Shown: positions 28,341 to 37,399, counted from the first letter of the stretch. The stretch: DNA of 64,000 nucleotides from Enterobacter sichuanensis (GCF_002939185.1 NZ_POVL01000020.1:1-64000), one strand, 5' to 3'. Notes: generated by a model from the letters alone, not told the origin. Numbers and translations: made by a program.

Positions 28341-29055
28341 ACCCGTTATTGACGATCACAATCCCGCCGTGGTCGTACCGGTAGTGGCAGTGGGCATACT
28401 CCAGCGGCGTGCCATCTTCCAGATAGATCACCTGCTCCACCTCCAGCACCGGGTCGCTCTCCTCGCAGACCAGATGCTGCATGTCCAGCGCATTCGGCTT
28501 TAATGCCCGCACTACCCGGTACGACCCCATAATCTTCAGCCCCAGCGTCTCCTGGACATAGCGAAACACCGAGCTTTCAAGATGGCTCTTATTCAGGCCG
28601 GGCACCAGATTGAGCGGCATCACCGTGGCGTCCAGCGACATCGGCTCACCGTTGAGCAGACGCAGGCGAATGAAATCATAGACGGGCGTATCGACGTTGA
28701 TCATCAGCGAAGCCTGCTCTTTCTCGTTCGGAAAACGCAGTTCAAAATGCACCACCTGGCTGGTCACCGTACCCAGATGCTCCCAGGTTTTGGTCGCGCC
28801 AAAGTAGTCGCTGCCGGAGAGATCCCACTGCGACAGCTGAAGAAAATTCTTGCGGATGAACGTCCCCTGCCCCTGGCGGGTATACACCAGCCCTTCGACA
28901 ATCAGCTGACGCATGGCCTGCTGAATGGTCATCCGGCTGGTATTGAACTCCGCGGCCAGCGCAAACTGGTCCGGCAGCGGTTCATTGGCGGCGTACTGCT
29001 GGCTTATGATGCGTTTCTTGATTTCCCGCGCTATGGTGATGTACTTCGCCGCCAT
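28339..29055 (-). CDS. GntR/HutC-family regulator of the beta-glucoside operon
   Basis: 238 aa. The N-terminal winged helix-turn-helix is typical of GntR (AREIKKRIISQQY, LAAEFNTSRMTIQQAMRQL, GQGTFI), followed by a C-terminal UTRA ligand domain (residues about 90-235). The start follows CTGAAAGGAAGGACG. It is the last gene in an operon with a PTS IIC permease and a GH1 phospho-beta-glucosidase, so the ligand is probably a phosphorylated beta-glucoside or derived sugar phosphate. Likely binding sites are the twin palindromes at 31834-31866. Not found at this locus in E. coli K-12. Confidence 0.88.
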   Translation of the reverse strand: MAAKYITIAREIKKRIISQQYAANEPLPDQFALAAEFNTSRMTIQQAMRQLIVEGLVYTRQGQGTFIRKNFLQLSQWDLSGSDYFGATKTWEHLGTVTSQVVHFELRFPNEKEQASLMINVDTPVYDFIRLRLLNGEPMSLDATVMPLNLVPGLNKSHLESSVFRYVQETLGLKIMGSYRVVRALKPNALDMQHLVCEESDPVLEVEQVIYLEDGTPLEYAHCHYRYDHGGIVIVNNG

Positions 29056-29066
29056 CGTCCTTCCTT

Positions 29067-30392
29067 TCAGTTAGTTTCTATCCCGCTGTTTTTTAACGCC
29101 ACTCTCTCGGCAATCTTGAGGAAAGGCAGGTAGAAGAATACACCAAATACGATGATTGCCAACTGCACCACCACCGCCCGCCAGTCCCCCGCCGTCGCCA
29201 GCCAGGCGCTCAGGATCGGCGGTGTCGTCCAGGGGATCATCACCACGCAGCGCGACATCAACCCCAGGGTCGTACAGAGCCAGGCAAAATAGATGCCGAT
29301 GGCGGGTAACAGCACAAACGGGATCATCAGCGGCAGGTTAAAGACAATCGGCAGCCCAAAAATCACCGGCTCGTTGATATTGAACAGACCCGGCGCCAGC
29401 GACAGACGCGCCACCTGCTTCGCCGACTGTTGCCGCGAGAAGATAAAGATGGCGATCAGCAGAGAGATCGTGCTGCCGGTTCCGCCCACCATGCCAAACG
29501 TCGGCACGAAGATGTTATTGATGATATGCGGGATCGGCTGACCGTTGGCGAAGGCCAGCATGTTCTCATTGGTGTTGATCAGCAGGAACGGTTCCAGCAC
29601 CACGCTGTTCACCACCGACTGATGGATCCCCAGCGTAAACAAAAAGTTACCAAAGCTATAGATGAAAATCGTTCCCGGCAGGCTGGTGTTGATGAGCCGC
29701 AGCGGCTGCTGGATAAAGGTGGTGATCAGATGAATCAGATCCGTGTGCAGCACGTTTGCCAGCAGAGCTGCCAGGATAGCAAACAGCGAGAGCGTCAGGA
29801 TGGTCGGGATCAGGGCGGTAAAGGATTTGCTCACCGCCGGCGGCACGTTTTCCCCGAGCGAAATGTGCAGCGCCTTCAGCCGCGAGATGGCGATAAACAG
29901 CTCCGTCGACAGCAGACCAATCAACACGCCGGCGAAAATCCCGGTCGAGCCGATATTGGCGAAGGTCAGCACCTGGGTGACGTTAACCGCGGTGTCGCTG
30001 CCGACGGGCGTGACCTGTAAGCGCATCGGCATCATGATGATAAAGCTGCTGACGGCAATAACCACTGCCGAGACCGGATTGTCGAAATCTTTGTTGCGTG
30101 CCAGCGACCAGGCAATCATCGGTGCCAGCAGCAGCGCGGCGATGTTCAGCGTGCCGTTGATGATCGCCTCGCCCCACACCTTAAAGTGGGTAAGCGTGTC
30201 GCCTTCCAGGATCCACGGAAACACCACGTTGTTCACCAGCACTGCCAGTCCGGCGAGGATGAAAATCGGCATCACCGTGGCGAAGGCGTCGCGCAGGGAG
30301 CGGAGGTGCACCTGGTTTGCCAGGCGCGCCGAGAACTCAACAAATTTGTCGACAAAGGACTGCATATGCGGTGTGATTTTTGTTTCAGACAT
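29067..30392 (-). CDS. PTS system cellobiose/lactose-type EIIC permease
   Basis: 441 aa integral membrane protein of the lactose/cellobiose (CelB/ChbC) EIIC family. It has about ten hydrophobic segments, the N-terminal QVHLRSLRDAFATVMP characteristic of the family and the conserved NINEPVIFGLPIVFNP-like segment (here NINEPVIFGLPIVFNL). It imports and phosphorylates beta-glucosides together with EIIA and EIIB, which are not encoded in this cluster. The start codon region lacks a strong ribosome-binding site; the gene follows the GH1 gene by about 50 bp. Confidence 0.9.
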   Translation of the reverse strand: MSETKITPHMQSFVDKFVEFSARLANQVHLRSLRDAFATVMPIFILAGLAVLVNNVVFPWILEGDTLTHFKVWGEAIINGTLNIAALLLAPMIAWSLARNKDFDNPVSAVVIAVSSFIIMMPMRLQVTPVGSDTAVNVTQVLTFANIGSTGIFAGVLIGLLSTELFIAISRLKALHISLGENVPPAVSKSFTALIPTILTLSLFAILAALLANVLHTDLIHLITTFIQQPLRLINTSLPGTIFIYSFGNFLFTLGIHQSVVNSVVLEPFLLINTNENMLAFANGQPIPHIINNIFVPTFGMVGGTGSTISLLIAIFIFSRQQSAKQVARLSLAPGLFNINEPVIFGLPIVFNLPLMIPFVLLPAIGIYFAWLCTTLGLMSRCVVMIPWTTPPILSAWLATAGDWRAVVVQLAIIVFGVFFYLPFLKIAERVALKNSGIETN

Positions 30393-30443
30393 AGCGGATA
30401 GTTCCCATCAATCAGTCACAAAAACGGCCCGGCAGCGTACGGC

Positions 30444-31820
30444 TTACATCTCGCGTCCGTTGGTATGGATTACCTGTTTTAACCACGCGTAGCTCTTTTT
30501 CGGCACACGTTTCAGGTCTTTCAGGTCGTGGTTTTCACGGTTGACATAGACCACCCCGTAGCGCTTACGCATATCGCCCTGGGAGCTGAGAATGTCGATC
30601 AACCCCCAGCCGAGGTAGCCCATCACCTCTGCACCATCCTCAAATATCGCGGCTTTCATCGCCTCAATATGCGCCCGGTGATAGTCGATGCGATAGGTAT
30701 CCTCGATGGGGTTGACGCCATCCCATGACTCAATCACGCCAATGCCGTTTTCAATCGGGAATACCGGCATGCGCCAGTCGTTGGCGTAGCGGGTAATGAT
30801 GGTGCGAAAACCGAGCGGGTCGATCTGCCAGTTCCACTCGGTGGCTTTCAGGTATGGGTTATTTTTCTCGCCGTGCAGCAGGTAATAGTTGACCGGCGTG
30901 CCCTCCGGGATCGCATCGCTGTCCAGCGTTTTACTGGCGTAATAGCTGAAGGCCATAAAGTCGTTTTTGGTGCGCGCCAGTAGCGCTAAATCCTCGGCGC
31001 GGTAGAGATCGCCAAATCCTTCCTGCTCCACCACCGCCATGACCGCCGGGCTGTAGCCCTGACCGGCAAAAACGCGCAGCAGGTTCTGGTTGAGGAATTC
31101 GTCGTACTGCTGGGCGCAGAAGATATCGCGCGGTTTGCAGGTGGCCGGGTAGATCAGCTGATGCGCCAGCATGCCGCCCATCAGCTGGCCCGGGCGGGTC
31201 TGGTGCAGATACTCGGTCAGCGCCATGTGCGCCACCATCGTATGGTGCTGCAGTTCGTACAGCTCGCGCAGGGTTTTCTCCCCTTTCATGTAGCCGGAAA
31301 TACGAAACGCTTCCGGCATATGGAAGATGTTCTGCTCGTTGAACGTCAGCCAGTACTTCACGCGGTCGCCGAAGCAGTCGATCATCTTTTTGCCGTAGCG
31401 GATAAAGGCGTCCATCACCCGGCGGTCATTGAAGCCGTTGTACTCCTGCGCCAGCGCCAGCGGCATATCGAAGTGGTAGAGGCAGACCATCGGCTCAATA
31501 CCGCGAGCGATCAGGTCGTTAATAAAGCGGTCATAAAACGCGATGCCCTCGTCGTTGAACGCACCGTCCCCCTGCGGGCAGACCCGGCTCCAGGAGATCT
31601 GGAAGCGGTAGCAGTTCATCCCCAGATCCTGCATCAGGTCGAAATCTTCCCGGTAGCGGTGGTAGGAGTCGGTCGCCACCTTCCAGTCAGAGATGTTCTC
31701 CCCGGCTTCGCGAATGTCGTAGACCGACATCCCCTTTCCGCCCTCATTCCATGCTCCTTCCGTCTGCATGCTGGATACCGAGTTGCCCCATAAAAAGTTG
31801 GCTGGCAGCTGATTGTTCAT
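30444..31820 (-). CDS. 6-phospho-beta-glucosidase (GH1)
   Basis: 458 aa cytosolic glycosidase of family GH1 that hydrolyses 6-phospho-beta-glucosides delivered by the PTS. The acid/base Glu162 is in TFNEQN and the nucleophile Glu357 in PIENGIG. The start NFLWGNSVSSMQTEG is the GH1 N-terminal signature, and the phosphate-binding loop region near MRKRYGVVYVN is as in BglA/AscB-type enzymes. The start follows TAGGGAGAGACC. First gene of the operon with EIIC and the GntR-type regulator. Confidence 0.92.
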   Translation of the reverse strand: MNNQLPANFLWGNSVSSMQTEGAWNEGGKGMSVYDIREAGENISDWKVATDSYHRYREDFDLMQDLGMNCYRFQISWSRVCPQGDGAFNDEGIAFYDRFINDLIARGIEPMVCLYHFDMPLALAQEYNGFNDRRVMDAFIRYGKKMIDCFGDRVKYWLTFNEQNIFHMPEAFRISGYMKGEKTLRELYELQHHTMVAHMALTEYLHQTRPGQLMGGMLAHQLIYPATCKPRDIFCAQQYDEFLNQNLLRVFAGQGYSPAVMAVVEQEGFGDLYRAEDLALLARTKNDFMAFSYYASKTLDSDAIPEGTPVNYYLLHGEKNNPYLKATEWNWQIDPLGFRTIITRYANDWRMPVFPIENGIGVIESWDGVNPIEDTYRIDYHRAHIEAMKAAIFEDGAEVMGYLGWGLIDILSSQGDMRKRYGVVYVNRENHDLKDLKRVPKKSYAWLKQVIHTNGREM

Positions 31821-31833
31821 GGTCTCTCCCTAT

Positions 31834-31866
31834 ATGACTAGTCATTTAAATTTCATGACTAGTCAT
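31834..31866. promoter_or_regulatory. Twin ATGACTAGTCAT operators
   Basis: Two identical 12-bp palindromes ATGACTAGTCAT at 31834-31845 and 31855-31866 are 21 bp apart centre to centre, i.e. two helical turns. Together with TAT/ATA flanks they form a nearly symmetric 39-bp array. The distal copy overlaps the promoter -10 hexamer. The adjacent GntR/HutC-type regulator is the obvious candidate protein. Confidence 0.75.
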
Positions 31867-31892
31867 ATAGACGAAGAGGTAAAAGCGATCAA
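31864..31892 (-). promoter_or_regulatory. Promoter of the GH1-EIIC-gntR operon
   Basis: On the minus strand, TTGATC and TATATG are separated by exactly 17 bp. The -10 is shared with the upstream operator palindrome, fitting repression by occlusion. Confidence 0.6.
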
Positions 31893-31923
31893 AGAGGAGG
31901 ATCGTTTTTTGTGAGCAAGGCGG

Positions 31924-31958
31924 GAAAAAAGCCCCGATAAGCGAAGCGCCTACCGGGG
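31924..31958 (-). terminator. Intrinsic terminator of the aldo/keto reductase gene
   Basis: On the minus strand CCCCGGTAGGCG pairs with CGCTTATCGGGG (12 bp with two G-T pairs) across a CTT loop and is followed by CTTTTTT. It isolates the beta-glucoside operon from upstream transcription. Confidence 0.85.
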
Positions 31959-31967
31959 AAAGGAAGG

Positions 31968-33008
31968 TTATTGTTGTGCGAGCTGATTACGACGATATTC
32001 CCCCTGCCGCTCCAGCATCCAGCCGGGATATTCCCGCGGCAGCGCGCTTACCGCATCAAGCTGTTTAAGCTCGTCTTCGCTTAAGCGGATCCCGGTAGCG
32101 GCAATGTTGTCATCCAGCTGTTCGACGCGTTTGGCACCAATGATCACACTGGTGACGGCTTTTTGATGCAGCAGCCACGCCAGTGCGATTTGCGCCACGG
32201 AAACGCCTTTGCTTTGCGCAATCACGCGCATCACGTCCACGCAGTCGAAGGCGCGTTCTTTATTCACCGGCGGGAAGTCGAACTCCAGACGACGACCACC
32301 GGCTTCACTCTGCCCGTCGCGGCCATATTTTCCGCTCAGCAGACCGCCCGCCAGCGGGCTCCAGACCATCAGCCCGACGCCTTCGCTCTGCATCATCGGC
32401 ACCAGCTCGCGCTCCAGATCGCGTCCGGCGATGGTGTAATACGCCTGGAGCGATGCGAAACGCGCAAGGCCGAGACGTTCAGAAATACCGAGCGCTTTGG
32501 CAATCTGCCATGCTGCCCAGTTCGAGACGCCGATGTAGCGCACATGGCCGTGCTGCACCAGGTTATCCAGCGCGTACAGCGTCTCTTCAATCGGCGTGGC
32601 CGGGTCGAAACCGTGAAGCTGGTAGAGATCGATATGATCGAGCTGCAGACGGCGCAGGCTCTCCTTCACGCTGCTAATAATGTGGTAGCGCGAGCTGCCG
32701 CGTGAGTTCACCCCTGCCGTCCCCGTTTCGCCGAATACTTTGGTAGCCACCACCACGTTTTCGCGCGGGATTTTCAGGTTTTTGAGCGCCTGACCGGTAA
32801 TCGCCTCCGAGCGCCCTTCCGAATAGACGTCCGCAGTGTCGATAAAGTTGATCCCGGCATCCAGCGCGCGGCCCACCAGCTGCTCGGCCTCATTTTGCTG
32901 CAGCTGGCCAATCTTGCCCCACATGCCGCCTTCACCGCCGAACGTCATGGTGCCGAGGCAGAGTTCAGAAACAAACAGACCGGTGTTGCCCAGTTTTTGA
33001 TAACGCAT
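31968..33008 (-). CDS. Aldo/keto reductase
   Basis: 346 aa cytosolic NADPH-dependent oxidoreductase of the aldo/keto reductase superfamily. The catalytic tetrad is visible: Asp and Tyr in DTADVYSEG, Lys in VATKVFG and His in YQLHGFD. The cofactor region IIGAKRVEQLDDN is conserved. The start follows TGCGAGGAATGACAT. It is a single-gene unit with its own terminator. Substrate is unknown; it belongs to a widespread YakC/Tas-like group acting on varied aldehydes and ketones. It is not at this position in E. coli K-12. Confidence 0.9.
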   Translation of the reverse strand: MRYQKLGNTGLFVSELCLGTMTFGGEGGMWGKIGQLQQNEAEQLVGRALDAGINFIDTADVYSEGRSEAITGQALKNLKIPRENVVVATKVFGETGTAGVNSRGSSRYHIISSVKESLRRLQLDHIDLYQLHGFDPATPIEETLYALDNLVQHGHVRYIGVSNWAAWQIAKALGISERLGLARFASLQAYYTIAGRDLERELVPMMQSEGVGLMVWSPLAGGLLSGKYGRDGQSEAGGRRLEFDFPPVNKERAFDCVDVMRVIAQSKGVSVAQIALAWLLHQKAVTSVIIGAKRVEQLDDNIAATGIRLSEDELKQLDAVSALPREYPGWMLERQGEYRRNQLAQQ

Positions 33009-33112
33009 ATGTCATTCCTCGCATGTCGATTGGGTACCCGATAGTTATACCCGCCTCTCAGCCATCGCGAATGTGGCGTTCCTGTCCGTTTCTTGCCCAA
33101 TCCTCTGAAAAT

Positions 33113-34636
33113 TTATCCGCGCGGGGCATCGCCAAAGACGGTGTAGTCCGGTAATTGCACCTGCTGATACGGCTCCCAGCCGCCACCGAGCGCCTTGTAG
33201 AGCGCCACCAGGTCAAGGGCGCTTTGCACCTGCGCCTGGGCGCGCTGCTGCTGGGCCTGCGCCAGCTGTCGCTGGGCGTCCAGCACGTCGATAAAGCTGG
33301 CGATCCCCTGTCGATAGCTGTCGCTCGCCAGGTCAAAGGCGTTTTGCAGCGCGTCGATGGTTTTCGCCAGGCCCGCTTCACGCTGCTGATCGGTACGGTA
33401 GCTCACCAGCGCATTTTCCACATCCCCGAGCGCGGTCAGCACCGTCTGGCGATAGTCCAGCACCGCCGCCCCCTGCTGCGCGCGCGCCAGTTTCACGCTG
33501 GAGACCAGCCGTCCGCCCTGGAAGATGGGAATCGATACCTGCGGACCAAAACTGTAGAAATGGCTGCTCCAGTCGGTCAGCCAGTTGGTTTCGCTGTTTC
33601 GCAGGCCAAACTGCCCGGAAAGGGTAAAGCTCGGGAACAGCTGGGCCACCGAGACGCCGATTTGCGCCGTGGCGGCATGAAGATTCGCTTCCGCTTCACG
33701 CACGTCCGGGCGGCGTCGCGCCAGCGTCGACGGAATGCCCGTTTGTACGATATCCGGCAGCGCCGGCATCGGCTGCGCGGATTGCAGTTCCGCATCCAGC
33801 GCGCCCGGCGGCTTACCAAGCAGGATCGCCAGACCGTTCATCGCCTGGCGCTCCTGCGCCTGATACTGCGGCAGCTGTGCTTCAAGATTGCCCAGCTGCG
33901 CCCGGGCGTTTTCGACATCCATCTGCGGTGACAGCCCGCCGCGCTGGCGGCTTTCGGTGAGATCCAGCGTCTGTTGCGCGCTTTTAATCTGCGTGTTCAG
34001 GGTGGCGATAATGCTCTGCGCCCCGCGCAGCTGGAGCCAGGCGCGGGCCACTTCCGCTTCCAGCGACACCAGCGCATCGTTACGCTGTTCAATAGCCGCT
34101 TTCTGCTGCGCTTGTGCCGCCTCGACCTGCCTGCGCACCTTGCCCCACAGGTCGATTTCCCACTGGGCGTCAAAGCTGCCCTGATAGAGGTTGATCGGCT
34201 GCGTCAGCGGTCCTAACGCGCCCCGCAACTCAGGATCGACATTATCAAGCTGGTCATACACCCCGTGGGATTTCAGCTCCCCTTCCAGCCCGAGCTGCTG
34301 GCGCGTCGCCTGCAGATTGCCGTTCACCGACGGGTAAAACGCCCCGCCCGCCTGGTTAATCTGTTCACGCGCTCCCGCAATGCGCAGCACCGTTTGCTGC
34401 AGCGTCAGGTTTCCGGCGATGGCGCGTTCAACCAGGCTGTCGAGCTGCGGCGAGCCGAAGGTTTTCCACCAGCGCGGGTTGGTCGCGGCGGAGGTGGTTT
34501 GCGATTTCACCGCGCCGTCGCCTTTGTCGTTCCAGTGCGTCACGGCAGGCGGCGCGGGCGGCTGATAATCCGGCCCGACGGCGCAGCCGGCCAGCAGCAT
34601 CATTATCATCAGGGGGTGTAAACGTCTGTGTATCAT
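33113..34636 (-). CDS. Outer-membrane efflux lipoprotein (NodT/OprM family)
   Basis: 507 aa TolC-like outer-membrane factor. The signal peptide ends in lipobox LAGC, so the mature protein begins with a lipidated Cys (CAVGPDYQPP). Two OEP repeats follow: residues about 60-250, with SQTTSAATNPRWWKTFG and a coiled-coil, and about 275-480 with LARRRPDVREAEANL. It is the last gene of a tripartite pump operon; its start overlaps the stop of the EmrB-type gene (TGATG). A dedicated outer-membrane factor distinguishes this pump from E. coli EmrAB, which uses TolC. Confidence 0.92.
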   Translation of the reverse strand: MIHRRLHPLMIMMLLAGCAVGPDYQPPAPPAVTHWNDKGDGAVKSQTTSAATNPRWWKTFGSPQLDSLVERAIAGNLTLQQTVLRIAGAREQINQAGGAFYPSVNGNLQATRQQLGLEGELKSHGVYDQLDNVDPELRGALGPLTQPINLYQGSFDAQWEIDLWGKVRRQVEAAQAQQKAAIEQRNDALVSLEAEVARAWLQLRGAQSIIATLNTQIKSAQQTLDLTESRQRGGLSPQMDVENARAQLGNLEAQLPQYQAQERQAMNGLAILLGKPPGALDAELQSAQPMPALPDIVQTGIPSTLARRRPDVREAEANLHAATAQIGVSVAQLFPSFTLSGQFGLRNSETNWLTDWSSHFYSFGPQVSIPIFQGGRLVSSVKLARAQQGAAVLDYRQTVLTALGDVENALVSYRTDQQREAGLAKTIDALQNAFDLASDSYRQGIASFIDVLDAQRQLAQAQQQRAQAQVQSALDLVALYKALGGGWEPYQQVQLPDYTVFGDAPRG

Positions 34637-36207
34637 CAGTGTGCTCCTGCACTCCCCTCGCTCTTAACCGGCGAGAGCAACAAACAAAACGGAATCAGCA
34701 ACAAGGCCACCGCGCTCAGAAGGGTGAAGACATCGATGTAGGCCAGGAAGCGCGACTGCTCAATCATGGTCTGGTACAGGCGTCCGGTGGCAATCCCGGT
34801 GGGATCCCCCACCTGGGTGGTGAAATTCTGGATCGCCTGGGCGCTCTCGCGTATCGCCTGCTGGAACTGCTCGTTAAACGGCGAGGCGTGGTACGCCAGA
34901 TGCGCGCTGTGCGCCTGTGAGCGTTCGGTGATGGCCGCCGTCGACAGCGAGATCCCAACCGAGCCCGCAACGTTACGGAACATGGTAAACAGCGCCGCCG
35001 CATCGGCGTTCAGCCGTCGCGGGATCGAAATAAAGGCAATGGTGGTCAGCGGAACAAACAGGAACCCCAGCCCCAGCGACTGGGCGCTGCGAAACAGCAC
35101 CAGCGTTTCGAAGTCGATATCCGGAGTGAGCGTGCGCGACCAGAAGAACGACACCGCCAGACAGGTAAAGCCAAAGGCAATAATCCAGCGCGTCTGCACC
35201 ACCGGCATTAGCTTCAGCACCAGCGGGATGGTCAACACAATCAACACCGCGCCAGGGGACAGCACCAGCCCGGACCAGGTGGCGGTATAGCCCAAATCCT
35301 GCTGCGCCAGTTGCGGGATGACCACCGAGCTGCCGTAGAGGATCATCGCCATCCCCGCCATCAGCAGGCTTGAGACGGCAAAGTTGCGGTCCTTCATGCA
35401 GTGCAGATCCACCACCGGTTTTTTGGCATACATCAGCCAGTAAATGGCGCCGATAATGCCGATCAGGGTTAACACCGCGAAGGTGCGAATAAAGTGCGAG
35501 TAGAACCAGTCCTCGTCTTCGCCCCTGTCGAGCATCACCTGCAGGCAGCCGAGGCCGAGCGCGATCAGGCCGATCCCCGTCCAGTCGATGGTCAGCTTCT
35601 CTTTCGATTTACTCTCCCAGGGCGGATCTTCCAACAGCTGGTAGATCGCCAGCACCGTAACAATCCCCACCGGGATATTGATAAAGAAGACCCAGCGCCA
35701 GGAGTAGTTATCCGTGATCCAGCCCCCCAGCGTCGGGCCGAGTACCGGGGCAACGATAATCGCAATGGACGAGAGCCCAAACGCTTTGCCCCGGTCCTCG
35801 GGCTTGAAGTAGTCGAGCAGTACCGACTGCTGGGTAGGCTGCAGGCCGCCGCCAAAGAAGCCCTGCATCACGCGAAACAGAATGATCTGCCACAGCTCGG
35901 TGGCAATCCCGCACAGGAACGAACAGACCGTAAACATCACGATGCAGATCAAGAAGAACTGCTTGCGGCCGAACACGCGGCTCAGAAACGCCGAGATGGG
36001 CAGCACAATGCCGTTCGCGACCAGATAGCTGGTTAACACCCAGGTGGATTCGTCGTAGCTGGAGGAGAGCGACCCCGCCACGTGGGGCAGCGCCACGTTG
36101 ACGATGGTGGTGTCGAGGATCTCCATAAACACCGCCAGCGTGACGACAATCGCCACCGCCCATGGATTACTGGCGGGTTTCCATTTGTCGTGGCTGTGAT
36201 CCGTCAT
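34636..36207 (-). CDS. DHA2-family drug transporter (EmrB-like)
   Basis: 523 aa inner-membrane proton antiporter with 14 predicted membrane segments. Motif TTIVNVALPHVAGSL in the first helix, motif A-like SRVFGRKQFF and motif C region APVLGPTLGGW mark the DHA2 (14-TMS) family. It works with the adjacent EmrA-type adaptor and outer-membrane lipoprotein to expel hydrophobic compounds. ATGA start/stop overlap with emrA-like gene and 1-bp overlap with the outer-membrane factor show a tightly coupled operon. Substrates unknown. Confidence 0.92.
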   Translation of the reverse strand: MTDHSHDKWKPASNPWAVAIVVTLAVFMEILDTTIVNVALPHVAGSLSSSYDESTWVLTSYLVANGIVLPISAFLSRVFGRKQFFLICIVMFTVCSFLCGIATELWQIILFRVMQGFFGGGLQPTQQSVLLDYFKPEDRGKAFGLSSIAIIVAPVLGPTLGGWITDNYSWRWVFFINIPVGIVTVLAIYQLLEDPPWESKSKEKLTIDWTGIGLIALGLGCLQVMLDRGEDEDWFYSHFIRTFAVLTLIGIIGAIYWLMYAKKPVVDLHCMKDRNFAVSSLLMAGMAMILYGSSVVIPQLAQQDLGYTATWSGLVLSPGAVLIVLTIPLVLKLMPVVQTRWIIAFGFTCLAVSFFWSRTLTPDIDFETLVLFRSAQSLGLGFLFVPLTTIAFISIPRRLNADAAALFTMFRNVAGSVGISLSTAAITERSQAHSAHLAYHASPFNEQFQQAIRESAQAIQNFTTQVGDPTGIATGRLYQTMIEQSRFLAYIDVFTLLSAVALLLIPFCLLLSPVKSEGSAGAH

Positions 36208-37298
36208 TCCACCGTCACCTTCGGTGCCACCGACAGCCCCAGCGGCAGCGGTTTGTTCGGATCGAGCCCCTTATCAATCACGATTTTCACCGGCACGCGC
36301 TGCACAATTTTGACAAAGTTACCGGTGGCATTTTCAGCCGGGAAGGCGGAGAAACGCGAGCCGCTCCCCTGCTGGATACTGTCGACATGTCCCTCAAGTT
36401 CCATATCCGGCCATGCATCCACGGAGACGGTGACCTTATCACCCGGCTTCATCCGCTCAAGCTGCGACTCTTTGAAGTTCGCTACGACCCACACATTGGG
36501 GGAAACCAGCGAGAACAGCGCCGTTCCCGCCTGCACCAGCGTACCGGGCTGCACGTTGCGTTTGGTGACAACGCCGTCGAACGGGGCGCGGACTTCGGTA
36601 TAGGAGAGGTTCAGGTTTGCCGTTTCCAGCTGCGCTTTAGCCTGCTCGACCTGACGCTCGCGCGCTTCAACGTTGGTTTCCTGCTGACGGATTTGCAGCT
36701 GTACCTGCTCTGCCACTTCCAGCTGCGCCTGGGCGCTGGCCAGACCCGCCTGGGCGCTGCGCAGCTGCGCATTCGCGGAATCAATACTTTGCTGGGTGGT
36801 CGCACGCGGGTCGACGCCGCGCTGGCGGCGATACTCTGCCTGCGCGTTCGCCAGATCGGCCTGCGCTTTCAGCATCTGCGCTCTGGCCTCATCACGCTGG
36901 GCGGGATACTGCACTCTGGAGAGCGCCAGCTGCGCCTGGGCCTGATGCAGCTGCGCGATAGCCAGCCCAAGCTGGGCCTGAGCCTGATCGCGCTGTGCGG
37001 TGGTATCCCGCGGATCGATGACCACCAGCAGATCACCCTTTTTCACGCGCTGGTTATCGCGCACGCGCAGCTCGGTGACATAGCCTGCCGTTTTGGGGGC
37101 AATCGTCACCACGTCGCCGTCGGTGAAGGCGTCGTCGGTTGTCTCTTCGTTACGGGTTAAAAACCACCAGACCAGCGCCACAACGACCATGATCACCACG
37201 ACAATGCCGAGGATGATTAACGGTTTTTTGCCCGGACGCTTACGCTCATTATTGTTTTTGTCCTGCTCGTCAGCAGGCGGATTTTGATCTTCAGCCAT
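36204..37298 (-). CDS. HlyD/EmrA-type membrane fusion protein
   Basis: 364 aa periplasmic adaptor. A cytosolic charged N-terminus (to about 28), one membrane anchor (PLIILGIVVVIMVVVALVWWF), split lipoyl domain (TIAPKTAGYVTELRVRDNQRVKKGDLLVVID and ATNLNLSYTEVRAPFDGVV, approximate) flank a long alpha-hairpin coiled coil rich in Gln/Ala (residues about 85-200). It connects the EmrB-type pump to its outer-membrane factor. First gene of the operon, with a candidate promoter at 37363-37391. Confidence 0.92.
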   Translation of the reverse strand: MAEDQNPPADEQDKNNNERKRPGKKPLIILGIVVVIMVVVALVWWFLTRNEETTDDAFTDGDVVTIAPKTAGYVTELRVRDNQRVKKGDLLVVIDPRDTTAQRDQAQAQLGLAIAQLHQAQAQLALSRVQYPAQRDEARAQMLKAQADLANAQAEYRRQRGVDPRATTQQSIDSANAQLRSAQAGLASAQAQLEVAEQVQLQIRQQETNVEARERQVEQAKAQLETANLNLSYTEVRAPFDGVVTKRNVQPGTLVQAGTALFSLVSPNVWVVANFKESQLERMKPGDKVTVSVDAWPDMELEGHVDSIQQGSGSRFSAFPAENATGNFVKIVQRVPVKIVIDKGLDPNKPLPLGLSVAPKVTVE

Positions 37299-37324
37299 AG
37301 GTCAGCAACAGTCCTGTCAGTGAG

Positions 37325-37342
37325 CGGCATCACACTATGCCG
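37325..37342. promoter_or_regulatory. Inverted repeat in leader of the efflux operon
   Basis: CGGCAT-N6-ATGCCG lies 20-40 bp downstream of the proposed -10, within the leader of the EmrA-type gene. It could be an operator or an RNA hairpin; no regulator gene is adjacent. Confidence 0.35.
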
Positions 37343-37362
37343 TTCACTAAAGCTAGGACGTT

Positions 37363-37391
37363 GCTATACGTTTGCCAGGAAAAACTGACAA
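37363..37391 (-). promoter_or_regulatory. Promoter of the efflux operon
   Basis: On the minus strand TTGTCA and TATAGC are separated by 17 bp, upstream of the EmrA-type gene and just downstream of ybiR. Confidence 0.5.
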
Positions 37392-37399
37392 ATTGCGCA

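Noticed and set aside
36162-37160. A 332-codon open frame antisense to the EmrA-type gene
   Set aside because: Produced by the repetitive Gln/Ala codons of the coiled coil in the real gene; no independent support.
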